This document shows positions 12,525 through 21,218 of a stretch of 64,000 nt of DNA, piece after piece (positions within the stretch are counted from its first letter, which is position 1; each line of letters begins with the position of its first letter). The stretch is taken from contig CAMFGY010000004.1 of NCBI GenBank assembly GCA_945952065.1, positions 186,001-250,000 of the forward strand, in the 5' to 3' direction. The translations under genes and the position numbers were made by a program. Source of the DNA: an uncultured Burkholderiales bacterium. GTDB taxonomy: Bacteria > Pseudomonadota > Gammaproteobacteria > Burkholderiales > Burkholderiaceae_C. Below the pieces are notes generated by a model. The model had not been told where the DNA came from and searched no databases. It saw only the letters and a list, made by a program, of their open reading frames with translations.

Positions 12525-13145
12525 TCAGGCAAAGTTGAGCGCAAACTGCACAAAGCCCGGCCGCTGCGCCAAGCGCTCGCAGTAGGCCTCGATCTCGGGC
12601 CAATGCGGCCGCTCGGGCAAAGGCGCCATGCGCCAGCGCTGCACCGACACCCCCAGCACCACATCGGCCAAGGTGAAGGTCTCGCCGCAGATATAGGGGC
12701 CGCTCTGAGCCAGCGCCTGGGCCAGAATGCCCACATGGCGATGCCAGTTGGCGATGCCGGCCGCCAACAGCGCCGGGTCTTGATGGCTGGGGCTTTGTCT
12801 CACCAGGTTCATGAAGGCATAGCGCCAGGCGTTGTTGAATTCACCCGCCTGCCAGTCCATCCACTGCTCCACCCGCGCCCGCTCGCGCGGCGCGGTTGGC
12901 AGCAAGTCCGAGCGTTGCTCTCGACCGGCCAAGTAGCGGCAAATGCTGTTGGACTCCCAGAGCACGAAGTCCCCGTCCTGCAACACCGGCACCATGGCAT
13001 TGGGATTGAGCGCCAGGAACTCGGGCGTGTCGGTGGCCTTGAAGCCCGAGCCCCAATCCTCCTGCTCCGGCTGCAAGCCCAGTTCGGCACAGGTCCACAA
13101 GACCTTGCGCACATTGATCGACGATGTTTTCCCAAGAATCTTCAA
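12525..13145 (-). CDS. Glutathione S-transferase family protein
   Basis: A 206-residue protein with a thioredoxin-like N-terminal domain and an all-helical C-terminal domain. NVRKVLWTCAELGL (residues 11-24) and NPNAMVPVL...WESNSICRYLA (about 47-73) form the glutathione site; the cis-proline and the Glu-Ser pair are present. Last gene of the coupled minus-strand operon: its start overlaps the preceding stop by four bases (13142-13145). The likely role is detoxifying or isomerising an intermediate of that operon, but the substrate is not known. Confidence 0.88.
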   Translation of the reverse strand: MKILGKTSSINVRKVLWTCAELGLQPEQEDWGSGFKATDTPEFLALNPNAMVPVLQDGDFVLWESNSICRYLAGREQRSDLLPTAPRERARVEQWMDWQAGEFNNAWRYAFMNLVRQSPSHQDPALLAAGIANWHRHVGILAQALAQSGPYICGETFTLADVVLGVSVQRWRMAPLPERPHWPEIEAYCERLAQRPGFVQFALNFA

Positions 13146-13795
13146 TCACTCCACCTCAACAAGGGCAATGACACGGTGCCGCGCGGGGTTTGCAAACGCA
13201 CCTGCAAATCGGCTTCGCCCACGTCGGCCACCATGCCCGCCAAGAGCTCTGGCTGCGCAAGCATGGGCCGGAACTCCAGCAGATGAACCCCGCTGGGCGG
13301 CAAACTGTCACTCGGATGCACCTCGCCCCACTCGATCAACAAGGGCAGCACACCTTGCATCAGACGCGCACCATCGGGCCGCACGGCGATGCGCCAGCGC
13401 AGTTCCCCCGTGGGCGTCATCCGCGAAGCAGCCACCGCCGGACCCGCATCCCAACCTAGGGCGAGCCAATCGGCCTGGGTGGCCGCCACGTCTGTGCTGC
13501 GCGCAACCCAATGCACCAAGCCAGGCCCTTGGGCCAAGCGCGCATGCATCTGCGGCTGGTCCAAATCGAACCAGCGCGCCCGACCCGGGGGCGGCGCCTC
13601 CGGATCGATGGCAATGACTTCCAAATAGCAGCGCGGAAAGCCCGGCCCACTCAGTTGAAGCAGACGGTTATGCGTGCTCATCAAGCCATGCTTGCCGCCA
13701 CCGCTGGGCCGAACACCCAAGGCGGCCTCGCACCAGGCCTCGCCCTCGGCCAGGCTGGCTGCGGCGATCACCAAATGATCGAGCTGCAGGCTCAC
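13142..13795 (-). CDS. VOC / glyoxalase-like domain protein
   Basis: A 217-residue protein with the vicinal-oxygen-chelate fold: LDHLVIAAASLAEGEAW begins at residue 5, HGLMSTHNRLLQL and CYLEVIAID follow, and the second half (LIEWGEVHPSD, VHLLEFRP) forms another beta-alpha unit. It resembles the Glyoxalase_3 group, usually metal-dependent lyases, isomerases or dioxygenases. It overlaps both neighbours by four bases, showing tight coupling with PhzF and GST. Substrate unknown. Confidence 0.82.
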   Translation of the reverse strand: MSLQLDHLVIAAASLAEGEAWCEAALGVRPSGGGKHGLMSTHNRLLQLSGPGFPRCYLEVIAIDPEAPPPGRARWFDLDQPQMHARLAQGPGLVHWVARSTDVAATQADWLALGWDAGPAVAASRMTPTGELRWRIAVRPDGARLMQGVLPLLIEWGEVHPSDSLPPSGVHLLEFRPMLAQPELLAGMVADVGEADLQVRLQTPRGTVSLPLLRWSD

Positions 13796-14649
13796 AGCCG
13801 GAGTTCGCCTTCGACCAAGGTGCAGACCTCACCGCCGATCCACACATCGGCGCCCTCGCGCTGCACTTGGATGCGGCCAGCGCGGCCCAAGCTCTTGCCC
13901 TGCGAGACCACATAGCTGTCGGGGCACAGGCCACGCTCCAACATCCACAAGGCCAAACCGGCATTCAAGCTGCCGGTGACGGGGTCTTCGGGCACGCCCA
14001 TGCCGGGTACAAAGGCGCGTACTTCGAACTGCTGTTTAGCGCCGGGCGGGTATGCGCCAATAACGCCCAGCTCCAACCCTTGCATGGCGACATAGTCCGG
14101 CTGCAAGGCCAGCACCGCCTCCGCGCTTTGCAAACGCGCGGCAATCCAGGGCGGGCCGTTGTCCACCCACACCACATCCAAGACCTCGTCGGCGGATAGG
14201 CGCAGCGCCCGCAAGACCTGCGCATGCAACTCGGCCGACACCGGCCCGCCGCGCCGCAAGGCGGGTGCAGCAAAGGCCAAACGCTGCTTGCCGCTGCGCT
14301 CTTGCACCCGCTTGATGCGCACCAAGCCCAAGCCGCATTGCTGCCGCAACTCTCCTTTGAGCTTGGGCGACCCACCGGCGGCCAGCCAGCAATGGGCCGA
14401 GCCCAGCGTCGGATGCCCGGCAAAGGGCAATTCACCGCCGGGCGTGAAGATGCGCAAGCGGTAGTCCGCCTGCGGATCGGTGGGCGGCAGCAAGAAGGTG
14501 GTTTCGCTGAGGTTGGTCCAGCGTGCAAAGCTGGCCATGGCCGCGTCGCTGAGCCCTTCGGCGTCGATCACCACCGCCAAAGGGTTGCCCAGCAAGGGCA
14601 CGGCCGAGAACACATCGACCTGAGCGAAACGGCGCGACTGCAAACTCAT
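13792..14649 (-). CDS. PhzF family isomerase
   Basis: A 285-residue protein of the PhzF/diaminopimelate-epimerase fold. FAQVDVFSAVPLLGNPLAVV opens the protein, here noted as FAQVDVF (8-14) and GNPLAVV (21-27); LSETTFLLPP carries the catalytic glutamate equivalent to PhzF Glu45, and TPGGELPFAGHPTLGSAH and EDPVTGSLNAGLA are family signatures. PhzF catalyses proton shifts without cofactor. No other phenazine genes are present, so the substrate is something else. Four-base overlaps with both neighbours place it in the coupled operon. Confidence 0.9.
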   Translation of the reverse strand: MSLQSRRFAQVDVFSAVPLLGNPLAVVIDAEGLSDAAMASFARWTNLSETTFLLPPTDPQADYRLRIFTPGGELPFAGHPTLGSAHCWLAAGGSPKLKGELRQQCGLGLVRIKRVQERSGKQRLAFAAPALRRGGPVSAELHAQVLRALRLSADEVLDVVWVDNGPPWIAARLQSAEAVLALQPDYVAMQGLELGVIGAYPPGAKQQFEVRAFVPGMGVPEDPVTGSLNAGLALWMLERGLCPDSYVVSQGKSLGRAGRIQVQREGADVWIGGEVCTLVEGELRL

Positions 14650-15854
14650 GGGGTGATTTCAGCGCCCTGGGCCAGCGCTTCGCGCAACACCCGACCCAAG
14701 ATCGCCACGCCTTCGCCAATTTGCGCTGGCGTCAGCGTGACAAAGGACAAACGCAGGGTGCGAGGGTCCGGCTGGTGCGCATAAAACGCCGCCCCCGGCA
14801 CAAAGGCAATGCCGGCGTCCACCGCCTTGGGCAGCAATTCCATGGCATTGAGCCCCTCGGGCAGGCGAATCCAAAAGAACATGCCGCCTTGCGGCGTTTG
14901 CCACTCGCAACCTTCGGGCAGGTGCTGCTGAAGGCCTTCAGCCATGGCGTCGCGGTTGGCCTTGTAGCGGGCCCGGATCTTCGGGATGTGCTGATCCAAA
15001 AAGCCGTTTCGCACCACCTCGTACACCACGCGCTGATTGAAGCCCGGCGTGTGCAGATCGGCGGCCTGCTTGGCCTGCAGGAGCTTGGGGTAGAGCTCGG
15101 GCGGGGCGATCATGTAACCGAGGCGGAAGCCCGGCGTCAGCACCTTGCTGAAGGAGCCCAGGTAGATCGAGCCCTGCGGCCACAGCGAACTCAAAGAAGG
15201 CAGCGGCGGCTCGTCAAACCACAGGTCGCCATAGGGGTTGTCTTCCACAATCGGCACGCCCGCTTGCTGCGCCGCGGCCACCGCCGCTTGGCGACGCGCC
15301 AGCGGCATGACACGCCCCGTCGGGTTTTGGTAATTGGGCAAAAGGTAGGCAAAGCGGGTGCCAGGGGCATCATGCGGCAAGCGGGCGATCGCGGCCGGGT
15401 CCACGCCTTGGGCATCACTGGCCAAGCTGGTGAAGATGGGCTCATAAGGGGTGAAGGCCTGCAGCGCCCCCAGATAGGTCGGCGTCTCCACCGCCACCGG
15501 CGCCCCGGCATCGCACAAGACCTTGCCCACCAAGTCCAGGCCTTGCTGAGAGCCGCTGGTGATCAAGACCTGCTCTGGCCCCACCTGCATGCCCAAGGCA
15601 GACGCGCGTGCGGCCACCCATTCGCGCAGCGGCGCATAGCCCTCGCTGGCCGCGTATTGCAGGGCCTCTTTGGCGTTCTCGCTCAAAACGCGATCACAAG
15701 CAGCCTTCAACTCATCGACCGGAAAGGTATCCGAAGACGGCAGCCCGCCCGCCATGGACAAGATGCCGGGCTTTTCGGTCACCTTGAGGATCTCTCGAAT
15801 GATGGAAGGGTTCATGCGCGCGGCGCGGCGTGCTTGGGTCCAGACTGTGCTCAT
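14646..15854 (-). CDS. PLP-dependent aminotransferase (fold type I, LysN-like)
   Basis: A 402-residue class I aminotransferase. The Schiff-base lysine is in GSFSKVLTPGFRLGY, YQNPTGRVMP carries the substrate-carboxylate region, and the N terminus (MNPSIIREILKVTEKPGI) resembles 2-aminoadipate/LysN and MocR-type aminotransferase domains without the HTH. The ATG at 15854 is preferred; the frame stays open for 91 more codons into the racemase gene. It overlaps phzF by four bases. In context it probably interconverts an amino acid and a 2-oxo acid handled by the racemase and the exporter; specificity is not readable. Confidence 0.9.
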   Translation of the reverse strand: MSTVWTQARRAARMNPSIIREILKVTEKPGILSMAGGLPSSDTFPVDELKAACDRVLSENAKEALQYAASEGYAPLREWVAARASALGMQVGPEQVLITSGSQQGLDLVGKVLCDAGAPVAVETPTYLGALQAFTPYEPIFTSLASDAQGVDPAAIARLPHDAPGTRFAYLLPNYQNPTGRVMPLARRQAAVAAAQQAGVPIVEDNPYGDLWFDEPPLPSLSSLWPQGSIYLGSFSKVLTPGFRLGYMIAPPELYPKLLQAKQAADLHTPGFNQRVVYEVVRNGFLDQHIPKIRARYKANRDAMAEGLQQHLPEGCEWQTPQGGMFFWIRLPEGLNAMELLPKAVDAGIAFVPGAAFYAHQPDPRTLRLSFVTLTPAQIGEGVAILGRVLREALAQGAEITP

Positions 15855-15900
15855 ATCGTTGTCTCGCTTGATGGGGCGGCGAAAGACTTGGTTTCGCCGG

Positions 15901-16611
15901 CTAGACAGTGGTTGTACCACCGAGCATCCATGCCACCGCTGCTTGCGCATGCAAGCGGGTGCTGTCAAACAGAGGCAAAGCGGCGGGCGTCTCAGGGGCC
16001 AGCAGCAAGGCAATCTCGGTGCAAGCCAGGATGACCGCTTGCGCCCCCGCCTCGGCCAAATCCTGCACCGCCTGCAGGTAAATGGCCCTAGATTCGGCCC
16101 GGATCTGGCCCCGGCACAGCTCCTCAAAAATGATGCGATGCACCTCCAGACGCTGCGCCGGCGCGGGCGTCAGCGTTTCAATGCCATGCCGATTGCGCAT
16201 GCGCATGGCATAAAAATCTTCCTCCATCGTGTAGCGGGTGGCCAACAAACCGACGCGTTGCACCCCGGCCGCCTGCAAGGCCTGAGCGGTGACGTCCACG
16301 ATATGGATCAGCGGTAAGCCACTGAGCGCCTCGACCTCATCGGCGACTTTGTGCATGGTGTTGGTGGCGATCAGCAAGGCTTGCGCTCCTGCGGCCTTCA
16401 GCCCTGCCCCGGCAGCGCCCAGCTGGCGAGCCGCGCCCGCCCAATCACCTGCACGCTGCAAGGCTTCAATTTCGGCGAAGTTGACGCTGCGCAGCAGCAA
16501 GTCCGCGCTGCTGAGCCCGCCCAGGCGCGCCGCCACTTCACGATTCAAATGCTGGTACAGCAAGGCGGTGGACTCCCAACTCATGCCGCCCAAAATGCCT
16601 AATGTCTTCAT
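15901..16611 (-). CDS. Aspartate/glutamate racemase family protein (Thr/Cys type)
   Basis: A 236-residue cofactor-independent racemase. GILGGMSWEST (residues 5-15) is the family start. The two catalytic positions are Thr83 in ATNTMHK and Cys197 in ILACTEI. Most members have Cys at both; the Thr83/Cys197 pair is the one described for E. coli YgeA, which acts on L-Asp/L-Glu in one preferred direction. The same numbering here is striking. Gene lies 19 bases after the LysE gene and 46 before the aminotransferase, apparently one transcript. Confidence 0.9.
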   Translation of the reverse strand: MKTLGILGGMSWESTALLYQHLNREVAARLGGLSSADLLLRSVNFAEIEALQRAGDWAGAARQLGAAGAGLKAAGAQALLIATNTMHKVADEVEALSGLPLIHIVDVTAQALQAAGVQRVGLLATRYTMEEDFYAMRMRNRHGIETLTPAPAQRLEVHRIIFEELCRGQIRAESRAIYLQAVQDLAEAGAQAVILACTEIALLLAPETPAALPLFDSTRLHAQAAVAWMLGGTTTV

Positions 16612-16630
16612 CGCGAGGATCTTTATCTGC

Positions 16631-17239
16631 TTAAACCGTCAACATGGGCCAGACGCTGGCCAACAACATCGCCGCCATCAGGGCATTGAAGACCCGGCGA
16701 CGTTTGGGCTCGGCCAGCGCGCGGCTCATGCGCGCACCAGCCCAAGCCCACAAGCTTATGCAGGGCGCGTTCACCAGCCCGCACACCAGGGCCAGCACCA
16801 GCAGATCAGCGCCCGACGCATTGGGGCTCAAAAAGCCGGCCACCGCGCCGATGGCAATCAGCCAAGCCTTGGGATTGACCCATTGAAAAGCCGCCGCCCC
16901 CCAAAAGCCCATGCGCGGCGTCACCGACGAGCCAGCCTCGGCCTCGCTGGCCGGCGCCCCAGCACGCCAGAGTTGCCAGGCCAACATCACCATATACGCC
17001 ACGCCCAAGGCCTTCAAAGCCAGATACAACTGCGGCCACTGCGCCAGCAGGCTCCCCAAACCCAGGCCTGCCGCCATGAACAAGAGCATCAAGCCGGAGC
17101 TGATGCCCACGACATGGGGCAAGCTGGCGCGAAAACCGTGGTTGACGCCAGAGGCCAGCAACATCATGTTGTTGGGGCCGGGGGTGATGGAAGTCACCAG
17201 AGCGAATCCGACCACGGCGATGAGGGTATGAACATCCAT
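16631..17239 (-). CDS. LysE family amino acid exporter
   Basis: A 202-residue inner-membrane exporter with about six hydrophobic segments. The family motif ITPGPNNMMLLASGVNHG lies at about residues 19-36, and FQWVNPKAWLIAIGA at 121-135 is also typical of LysE/RhtB proteins. The ATG at 17239 has AGGAG seven bases upstream; the frame extends a further 45 codons into the promoter region and that part is rejected. First gene of the operon and divergent from a MocR regulator, so amino acid export under its control is inferred. Confidence 0.9.
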   Translation of the reverse strand: MDVHTLIAVVGFALVTSITPGPNNMMLLASGVNHGFRASLPHVVGISSGLMLLFMAAGLGLGSLLAQWPQLYLALKALGVAYMVMLAWQLWRAGAPASEAEAGSSVTPRMGFWGAAAFQWVNPKAWLIAIGAVAGFLSPNASGADLLVLALVCGLVNAPCISLWAWAGARMSRALAEPKRRRVFNALMAAMLLASVWPMLTV

Positions 17240-17314
17240 TCGAAACTCCTGCATGCTTGAGTTCATCGCGACGCCAACAGCGCGCCGCAGGCTTGCAGTA
17301 TCCGCGCCGACAAC

Positions 17315-17334
17315 AGTACAGTTGCAGTACAGTT
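17315..17334. promoter_or_regulatory. Tandem 9-bp repeat, candidate MocR binding site
   Basis: AGTACAGTT occurs twice (17315-17323 and 17326-17334), with an 11-base period, in the 140-base region between the divergent LysE and MocR genes. Direct repeats about one helical turn apart on one DNA face suit MocR-type regulators. Function inferred from position and repetition. Confidence 0.55.
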
Positions 17335-17354
17335 TCTTGATCAATTTCTGATGC

Positions 17355-17378
17355 TGTATTGGTAAAAAGGGCAATACA
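17355..17378. promoter_or_regulatory. Inverted repeat over the mocR start region
   Basis: TGTATTG (17355-17361) and CAATACA (17372-17378) are perfect inverted repeats, 17 bases centre to centre, ending one base before the mocR ATG at 17380. A protein bound here would block initiation of the regulator gene, so autoregulation is likely. Confidence 0.55.
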
Positions 17379-17379
17379 A

Positions 17380-18843
17380 ATGGTTTCAGCTTCGGCGCCT
17401 ACGGGCCCGGCCCGGCCGCTCTCGCGCGATGCCAACGTGCCGCTGGCACAGCAACTGGCGCAACGTTTCGCGGAGCGGATTCAACAGGGCTTGATCCTGC
17501 CGGGCGCCAAACTGCCCTCGGTGCGCGAGTGTGCTCGGCAGTACGGCGTGAGCCCCTTCACCGTGGTGGCGGCCTATGACCAGTTGCTCGCCAGCGGCCA
17601 GTTGGAGGCGCGCAAGCAGCGCGGCTTTTTCGTCCGAGACAGCCGCGCGCGCGCCCAAGCGCCGCATGCCGCCAAGCGCCATGCCTTGCAGGCCCAGCAG
17701 CTGCCCAAACCGCCCCCCATGGACGCCACCGCCCTGCTGCGCGGCATGTTTCAGTCCGACCCGCGCCGCTCGCCCGGCCTGGGCACCTTGCCCGCCGAAT
17801 GGTTGGATCTGCCAATGTTGCAAGGCGCCATGCGCCGCATGTTGAGCGCCAGCGGCAAGGGCTCAGACCCTTTGCTCTTGCACTACGGCGAGCCCGCCGG
17901 CGATGCGCAGCTGCGCCGTGCGCTGAGCCAGCGCTTGGCGGACTTGAGCATTGCCTGTCCGCCTGAGCAGCTGCTGAGCACGGTAGGTGCCACCCATGCC
18001 CTGGACCTGATCACCCGCAGTTTTTTGCAGCCCGGCGACACCGTGTTGGTCGATGACCCGGGTTGGGCGATTGAATACGCCCGCCTCAGCAATGCCGGCA
18101 TGCGCTTGGCACCGGTGCCGCGCGGCCCGGATGGCCCGGATCTAGCCGCGATGGTGCAGTTGGTGGCACAGCACCGACCGCGCATGTACGTCACTGTCTC
18201 GGTCTTGCACAACCCGACCGGCAACAGCCTGAGCTTGGCCAGCGCGCATCAGATTCTCAAGCTGGCGGAAGCGGCCGACTTCTTGGTGGTGGAAGACGAC
18301 ACCTACGCCTTTTTGGCCCCCACCCATGCGCCGCGGCTCTCGGCCTTGGACGGGCTCAAGCGCAGCATCTATGTTTCAGGCTTTTCAAAAATCCTCAGCC
18401 CAGCTTGGCGGGTGGGCTATCTGGCCGCCAGCCCGGAGCGGATCGAACGACTGACCCATCTGAAGCTGATCAGCACTTTGACAAGCAGCCCCATGGCGGA
18501 ACGGGCCCTGGCCTTGTGCCTGGAGCAAGGTCAGTTGCGACGTCATGCCGAACGCGTGCAAAGCAATCTGGACGCCGCCCGCCAGCGCACCCAAAGGCTG
18601 GCCGAAGCCGCAGACTGCCATTTTGTAACGCCGCCCCAAGGCCTGTTCGGCTGGCTGGATGTCGGGGTGGACACCGAACGACTGGCCCTCGCCCTGCTGG
18701 ATGAAGGCTGGACCACCGCGCCCGGCATGTTGTTCAGCGCCACCCGCCAGGCCAGCACCCTGATGCGAGTGAACTTCAGCACCTCCCAAAACCCAGCCTT
18801 TTGGCGCTGCCTGCAGCAGTTGCGCGAGCGGCAAAAAACCTGA
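17380..18843 (+). CDS. MocR-family (GntR-HTH plus aminotransferase) regulator
   Basis: A 487-residue PLP-binding transcription factor. The N-terminal GntR winged helix reads KLPSVRECARQYGVSPFTVV (about residues 44-63), then a linker, then a fold-type I aminotransferase domain with HNPTGNSL and the PLP lysine in VSGFSKILSPAWRVGY. Such proteins sense an amino-compound or PLP through the aminotransferase domain. The ATG at 17380 is used; an earlier in-frame ATG at 17359 lies within the inverted repeat. Divergent from the LysE-racemase-aminotransferase operon, which it probably controls. Confidence 0.92.
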   Translation: MVSASAPTGPARPLSRDANVPLAQQLAQRFAERIQQGLILPGAKLPSVRECARQYGVSPFTVVAAYDQLLASGQLEARKQRGFFVRDSRARAQAPHAAKRHALQAQQLPKPPPMDATALLRGMFQSDPRRSPGLGTLPAEWLDLPMLQGAMRRMLSASGKGSDPLLLHYGEPAGDAQLRRALSQRLADLSIACPPEQLLSTVGATHALDLITRSFLQPGDTVLVDDPGWAIEYARLSNAGMRLAPVPRGPDGPDLAAMVQLVAQHRPRMYVTVSVLHNPTGNSLSLASAHQILKLAEAADFLVVEDDTYAFLAPTHAPRLSALDGLKRSIYVSGFSKILSPAWRVGYLAASPERIERLTHLKLISTLTSSPMAERALALCLEQGQLRRHAERVQSNLDAARQRTQRLAEAADCHFVTPPQGLFGWLDVGVDTERLALALLDEGWTTAPGMLFSATRQASTLMRVNFSTSQNPAFWRCLQQLRERQKT

Positions 18844-18979
18844 TGCTTGCGGCAACCGCCAGACCCTCAAACAACACCCAGGCCTTGGGCACTCAAGCCC
18901 CAGTTTCACCATGGAGGAGCACGCACGGGTGATGCATACAGTTACCACGCATACAGAGGGTTATGTTTTGAGCTGCGTG
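18844..18979. other. Intergenic DNA after mocR
   Basis: No gene is seen. GCATACAG occurs twice (about 18934 and 18950), faintly resembling the ACAGTT repeats upstream of mocR. It leads into the large inverted repeat. Confidence 0.3.
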
Positions 18980-19603
18980 GCGGCAATGTGCCCGGAGCGG
19001 ACTCTCGTTGATGCTGTTGGGGCTGTTGCGGGGGAGGGGGCACGGCAGCCCGTGGCGTCGCCGGGCTCATGGCTCGGGGGTCGGCCCTGGCGGGCCGACT
19101 GCCTTGCGCTGCTCGCGACTTGGGGCCGGCACCGAACTCACTGCACTCGCTGCGCTCGTTCCGTTCAAACATGCGGTGCCAAGTCAGAAGTTGAAGCGCG
19201 CTGCGCGCGCGCCCCAAGTCGCTGCGCTGCTCAGCCCCTCACAAATCGCCCAGCAACGCCCCGGGCTACCGTGCGCTTGCATCGCGAAGGAACGGCTTCC
19301 ACCACCGCGCCAAACGCCCGACTCGCTTGGGCTCGGCCCGCCGACGGGCGATTTGTGACCGGCCGAGAGCGCAGCGGAGCGGGTCAGGCGCGCGCAGCGC
19401 GCATCAACTTCTGACTTGGCGGCACTTGTTTGAGCGCAGCGAGCATTGCTCGCGGAGCGAGTTTGCCGCCGCTGACCCGCGCAGTGAGCACCGAGGGCAG
19501 TCGGCTCGCCAGAGCCAACCCGGGCACCATGAGCCCGGCGGCGGGTCGAGCCCAAGTGCGCGCAAGAGCTGCCCAGCAATGTCCGCTCCGGGCACAAAGC
19601 CGC
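18980..19603. repeat. 620-bp imperfect inverted-repeat element
   Basis: Three pairs of complementary blocks share one centre near 19295: GTGCCCGGAGCGGAC at 18988-19002 with its complement at 19581-19595; a 33-base block at 19178-19210 matching 19388-19420 with one mismatch; and CACAAATCGCCC at 19240-19251 with its complement at 19346-19357. The whole element could extrude as a long hairpin with a loop of about 95 bases. Both arms read in frame as arginine/serine-rich peptides with LLTW and FERSE-like words, a pattern I associate with intergenic repeats in related genomes often misannotated as hypothetical proteins. No transposase is present. The remainder to 19707 shows no gene. Confidence 0.8.
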
Positions 19604-19707
19604 TCCCCAATGACTTGCACAGCACAGCGCGCGTTGAAGTGGTGAAACCGACTTTGAAGCTGCTCAAAACACCGAGCGCCTGAACGCGTCGCGGACGTCT
19701 TTTTTGC

Positions 19708-20763
19708 TCAATCGGGCTTGACCTTGGCGCGCGCCAGCACCGGTTTCCAGCGCTGCTGCTCCTGGGCGATGAAGGCAGCAAACTGCGCCGGTGTGTTGCC
19801 CACGGCTTCGGCGGCATCGGTGCTGAGTCGCTCCGTCGAGCCCTTGCTTTGAATCGCCTTGGCGGCCTCTTGCGCGAGTTTTTCCGCATGGGCCGACGCC
19901 AGATTGGCCGGCGCCATCAGGCCGTACCACTGAGTCATTTCAAAGCCCGGGAAGCCCTGCTCGGCCACCGTGGGCACATCGGGCAGTTGCGGCAAACGGT
20001 TTTTCGAGCCGGTGGCCAAGCAGCGCAGCTTGCCGGCCTTGATGAACTGCAGCACGGCGGGGGCGCCGACCGAAGCGGCGTCCAGGCGCCCGGCCAACAG
20101 ATCGGTCAGCTGGGGCCCGGTGCCGCGATAGGGCACGTGCACCATGAAGAGCTCGGCGGCCATCTTCAGATACTCCATGGCCAGATGCCCAGCGCTGCCA
20201 TTGCCGGCCGAGCCATAGTTGTAGCGGCCGGGCTTGCTGCGCACCAGGGCGACCAGCTCTTTCAGGCTTTTCACGGGCAAGTCGGGGTGCACCACATACA
20301 GGCTCGGCACCTTGGCCAACAAGGTGATGGGCTTGAAGTCCTTCACCGGGTCATAAGGCAGTTTGTCGTAGATGAAGGGGTTCACGGCCAAGGTGCCGAT
20401 ATGACCCAGCACCAGGGTGTGTTGGTCTTCGGCGCGGGCCACCTCGGCCATGGCGATATTGCCGCCACCGCCGGGCTTGTTCTCCACATAGACGGTTTGG
20501 CCCAGGGTTTTGCTCAGCTCAAAAGCAGTGGCGCGGGCCACGATTTCTGAGCTGCCGCCGGGCGCAAAAGGCACGACCAGCCGAATGCTGCGCTGCGGCC
20601 AAGCCGCTGCAGTTTGCGCCAACGCGGGCAGGCCCAGCAAAGCTGCGCCACCCGCCGCCAAACCCGACAAACCGGCGCGAAGAAGAAAGTCGCGGCGCTC
20701 AGCCGATGCGGGGTCGGCGTGCAAAGCAGCGTTCAAGGGCTGGCGGGGCAACAAGCGAGTCAT
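19708..20763 (-). CDS. Bug-family tricarboxylate-transporter substrate-binding protein
   Basis: A 351-residue periplasmic binding protein of the Bug/TctC family. It has a twin-arginine-like or long signal region (ERRDFLLRAGLSGLAAGGAALLG, shown here as ERRDFLLRAGL and the hydrophobic run after it) ending near PALAQ, then the family signature YDKLPYDPVKDFKPI and VPYRGTGPQLTDLLAGRLD. Such proteins bind carboxylates for TctAB transporters, though many in Burkholderiales are orphans as here: no TctA/TctB gene is adjacent. Start chosen at the ATG at 20763 where the positively charged signal begins. Confidence 0.92.
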   Translation of the reverse strand: MTRLLPRQPLNAALHADPASAERRDFLLRAGLSGLAAGGAALLGLPALAQTAAAWPQRSIRLVVPFAPGGSSEIVARATAFELSKTLGQTVYVENKPGGGGNIAMAEVARAEDQHTLVLGHIGTLAVNPFIYDKLPYDPVKDFKPITLLAKVPSLYVVHPDLPVKSLKELVALVRSKPGRYNYGSAGNGSAGHLAMEYLKMAAELFMVHVPYRGTGPQLTDLLAGRLDAASVGAPAVLQFIKAGKLRCLATGSKNRLPQLPDVPTVAEQGFPGFEMTQWYGLMAPANLASAHAEKLAQEAAKAIQSKGSTERLSTDAAEAVGNTPAQFAAFIAQEQQRWKPVLARAKVKPD

Positions 20764-20891
20764 GATGGTCTTCTCTTGGCGGGCTGAGGGGAGAGGAGGC
20801 GCTTGTTGCCAGTCTAGGGCTGGGCCAGCGCCGCCCGCTACGTGCTGACCACAAGCGGGTAAACCTGCAGGCAGGTGATCCAGGCCCGCGC

Positions 20892-21179
20892 TCAGCCGGG
20901 CTGGCTGCCGCCGCTGGGCTGGGTTTCTCGCTCCATCCACCCCAGCCAGCGCATGGCCTGCTCCCGGCTGTCTCCACACATCAGGGCCGAGGGTTGCAGC
21001 GAACTGCAAACGGCCGGGCGCTCGGGCAGGCCAAAAATCTTGCAGCGGTCGTGCTCATCCAGCTGAATGCAGCGCACCCCAGCCGGCTTGGCAATGCCAT
21101 TCACCACCGGCATGCCCGGGATGGGCGAGCTGATGGAAGGGGCGATGCAACAGGCGGCGCAATGATCTCGGCATTTCAT
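20892..21179 (-). CDS. YkgJ family cysteine cluster protein
   Basis: A 95-residue protein rich in cysteines: CRDHCAACC near the N terminus, then [16 protein letters not shown] and [13 protein letters not shown]. This is the zinc- or iron-chelating YkgJ pattern. Role unknown; members may carry an iron-sulfur cluster. The ATG at 21179 is used, since the longer frame lies in the mnmG promoter region. It is divergent from mnmG. Confidence 0.85.
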   Translation of the reverse strand: MKCRDHCAACCIAPSISSPIPGMPVVNGIAKPAGVRCIQLDEHDRCKIFGLPERPAVCSSLQPSALMCGDSREQAMRWLGWMERETQPSGGSQPG

Positions 21180-21218
21180 GGCGCAATTGTCCTTCGACAG
21201 CGGCTGCAATGCCCGCAC

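Noticed and set aside
18911-19683. Several overlapping frames of 70-167 codons in the large inverted repeat
   Set aside because: They appear in both strands because the arms are complementary, and are rich in Arg and Ser with no ribosome sites. Treated as repeat DNA.
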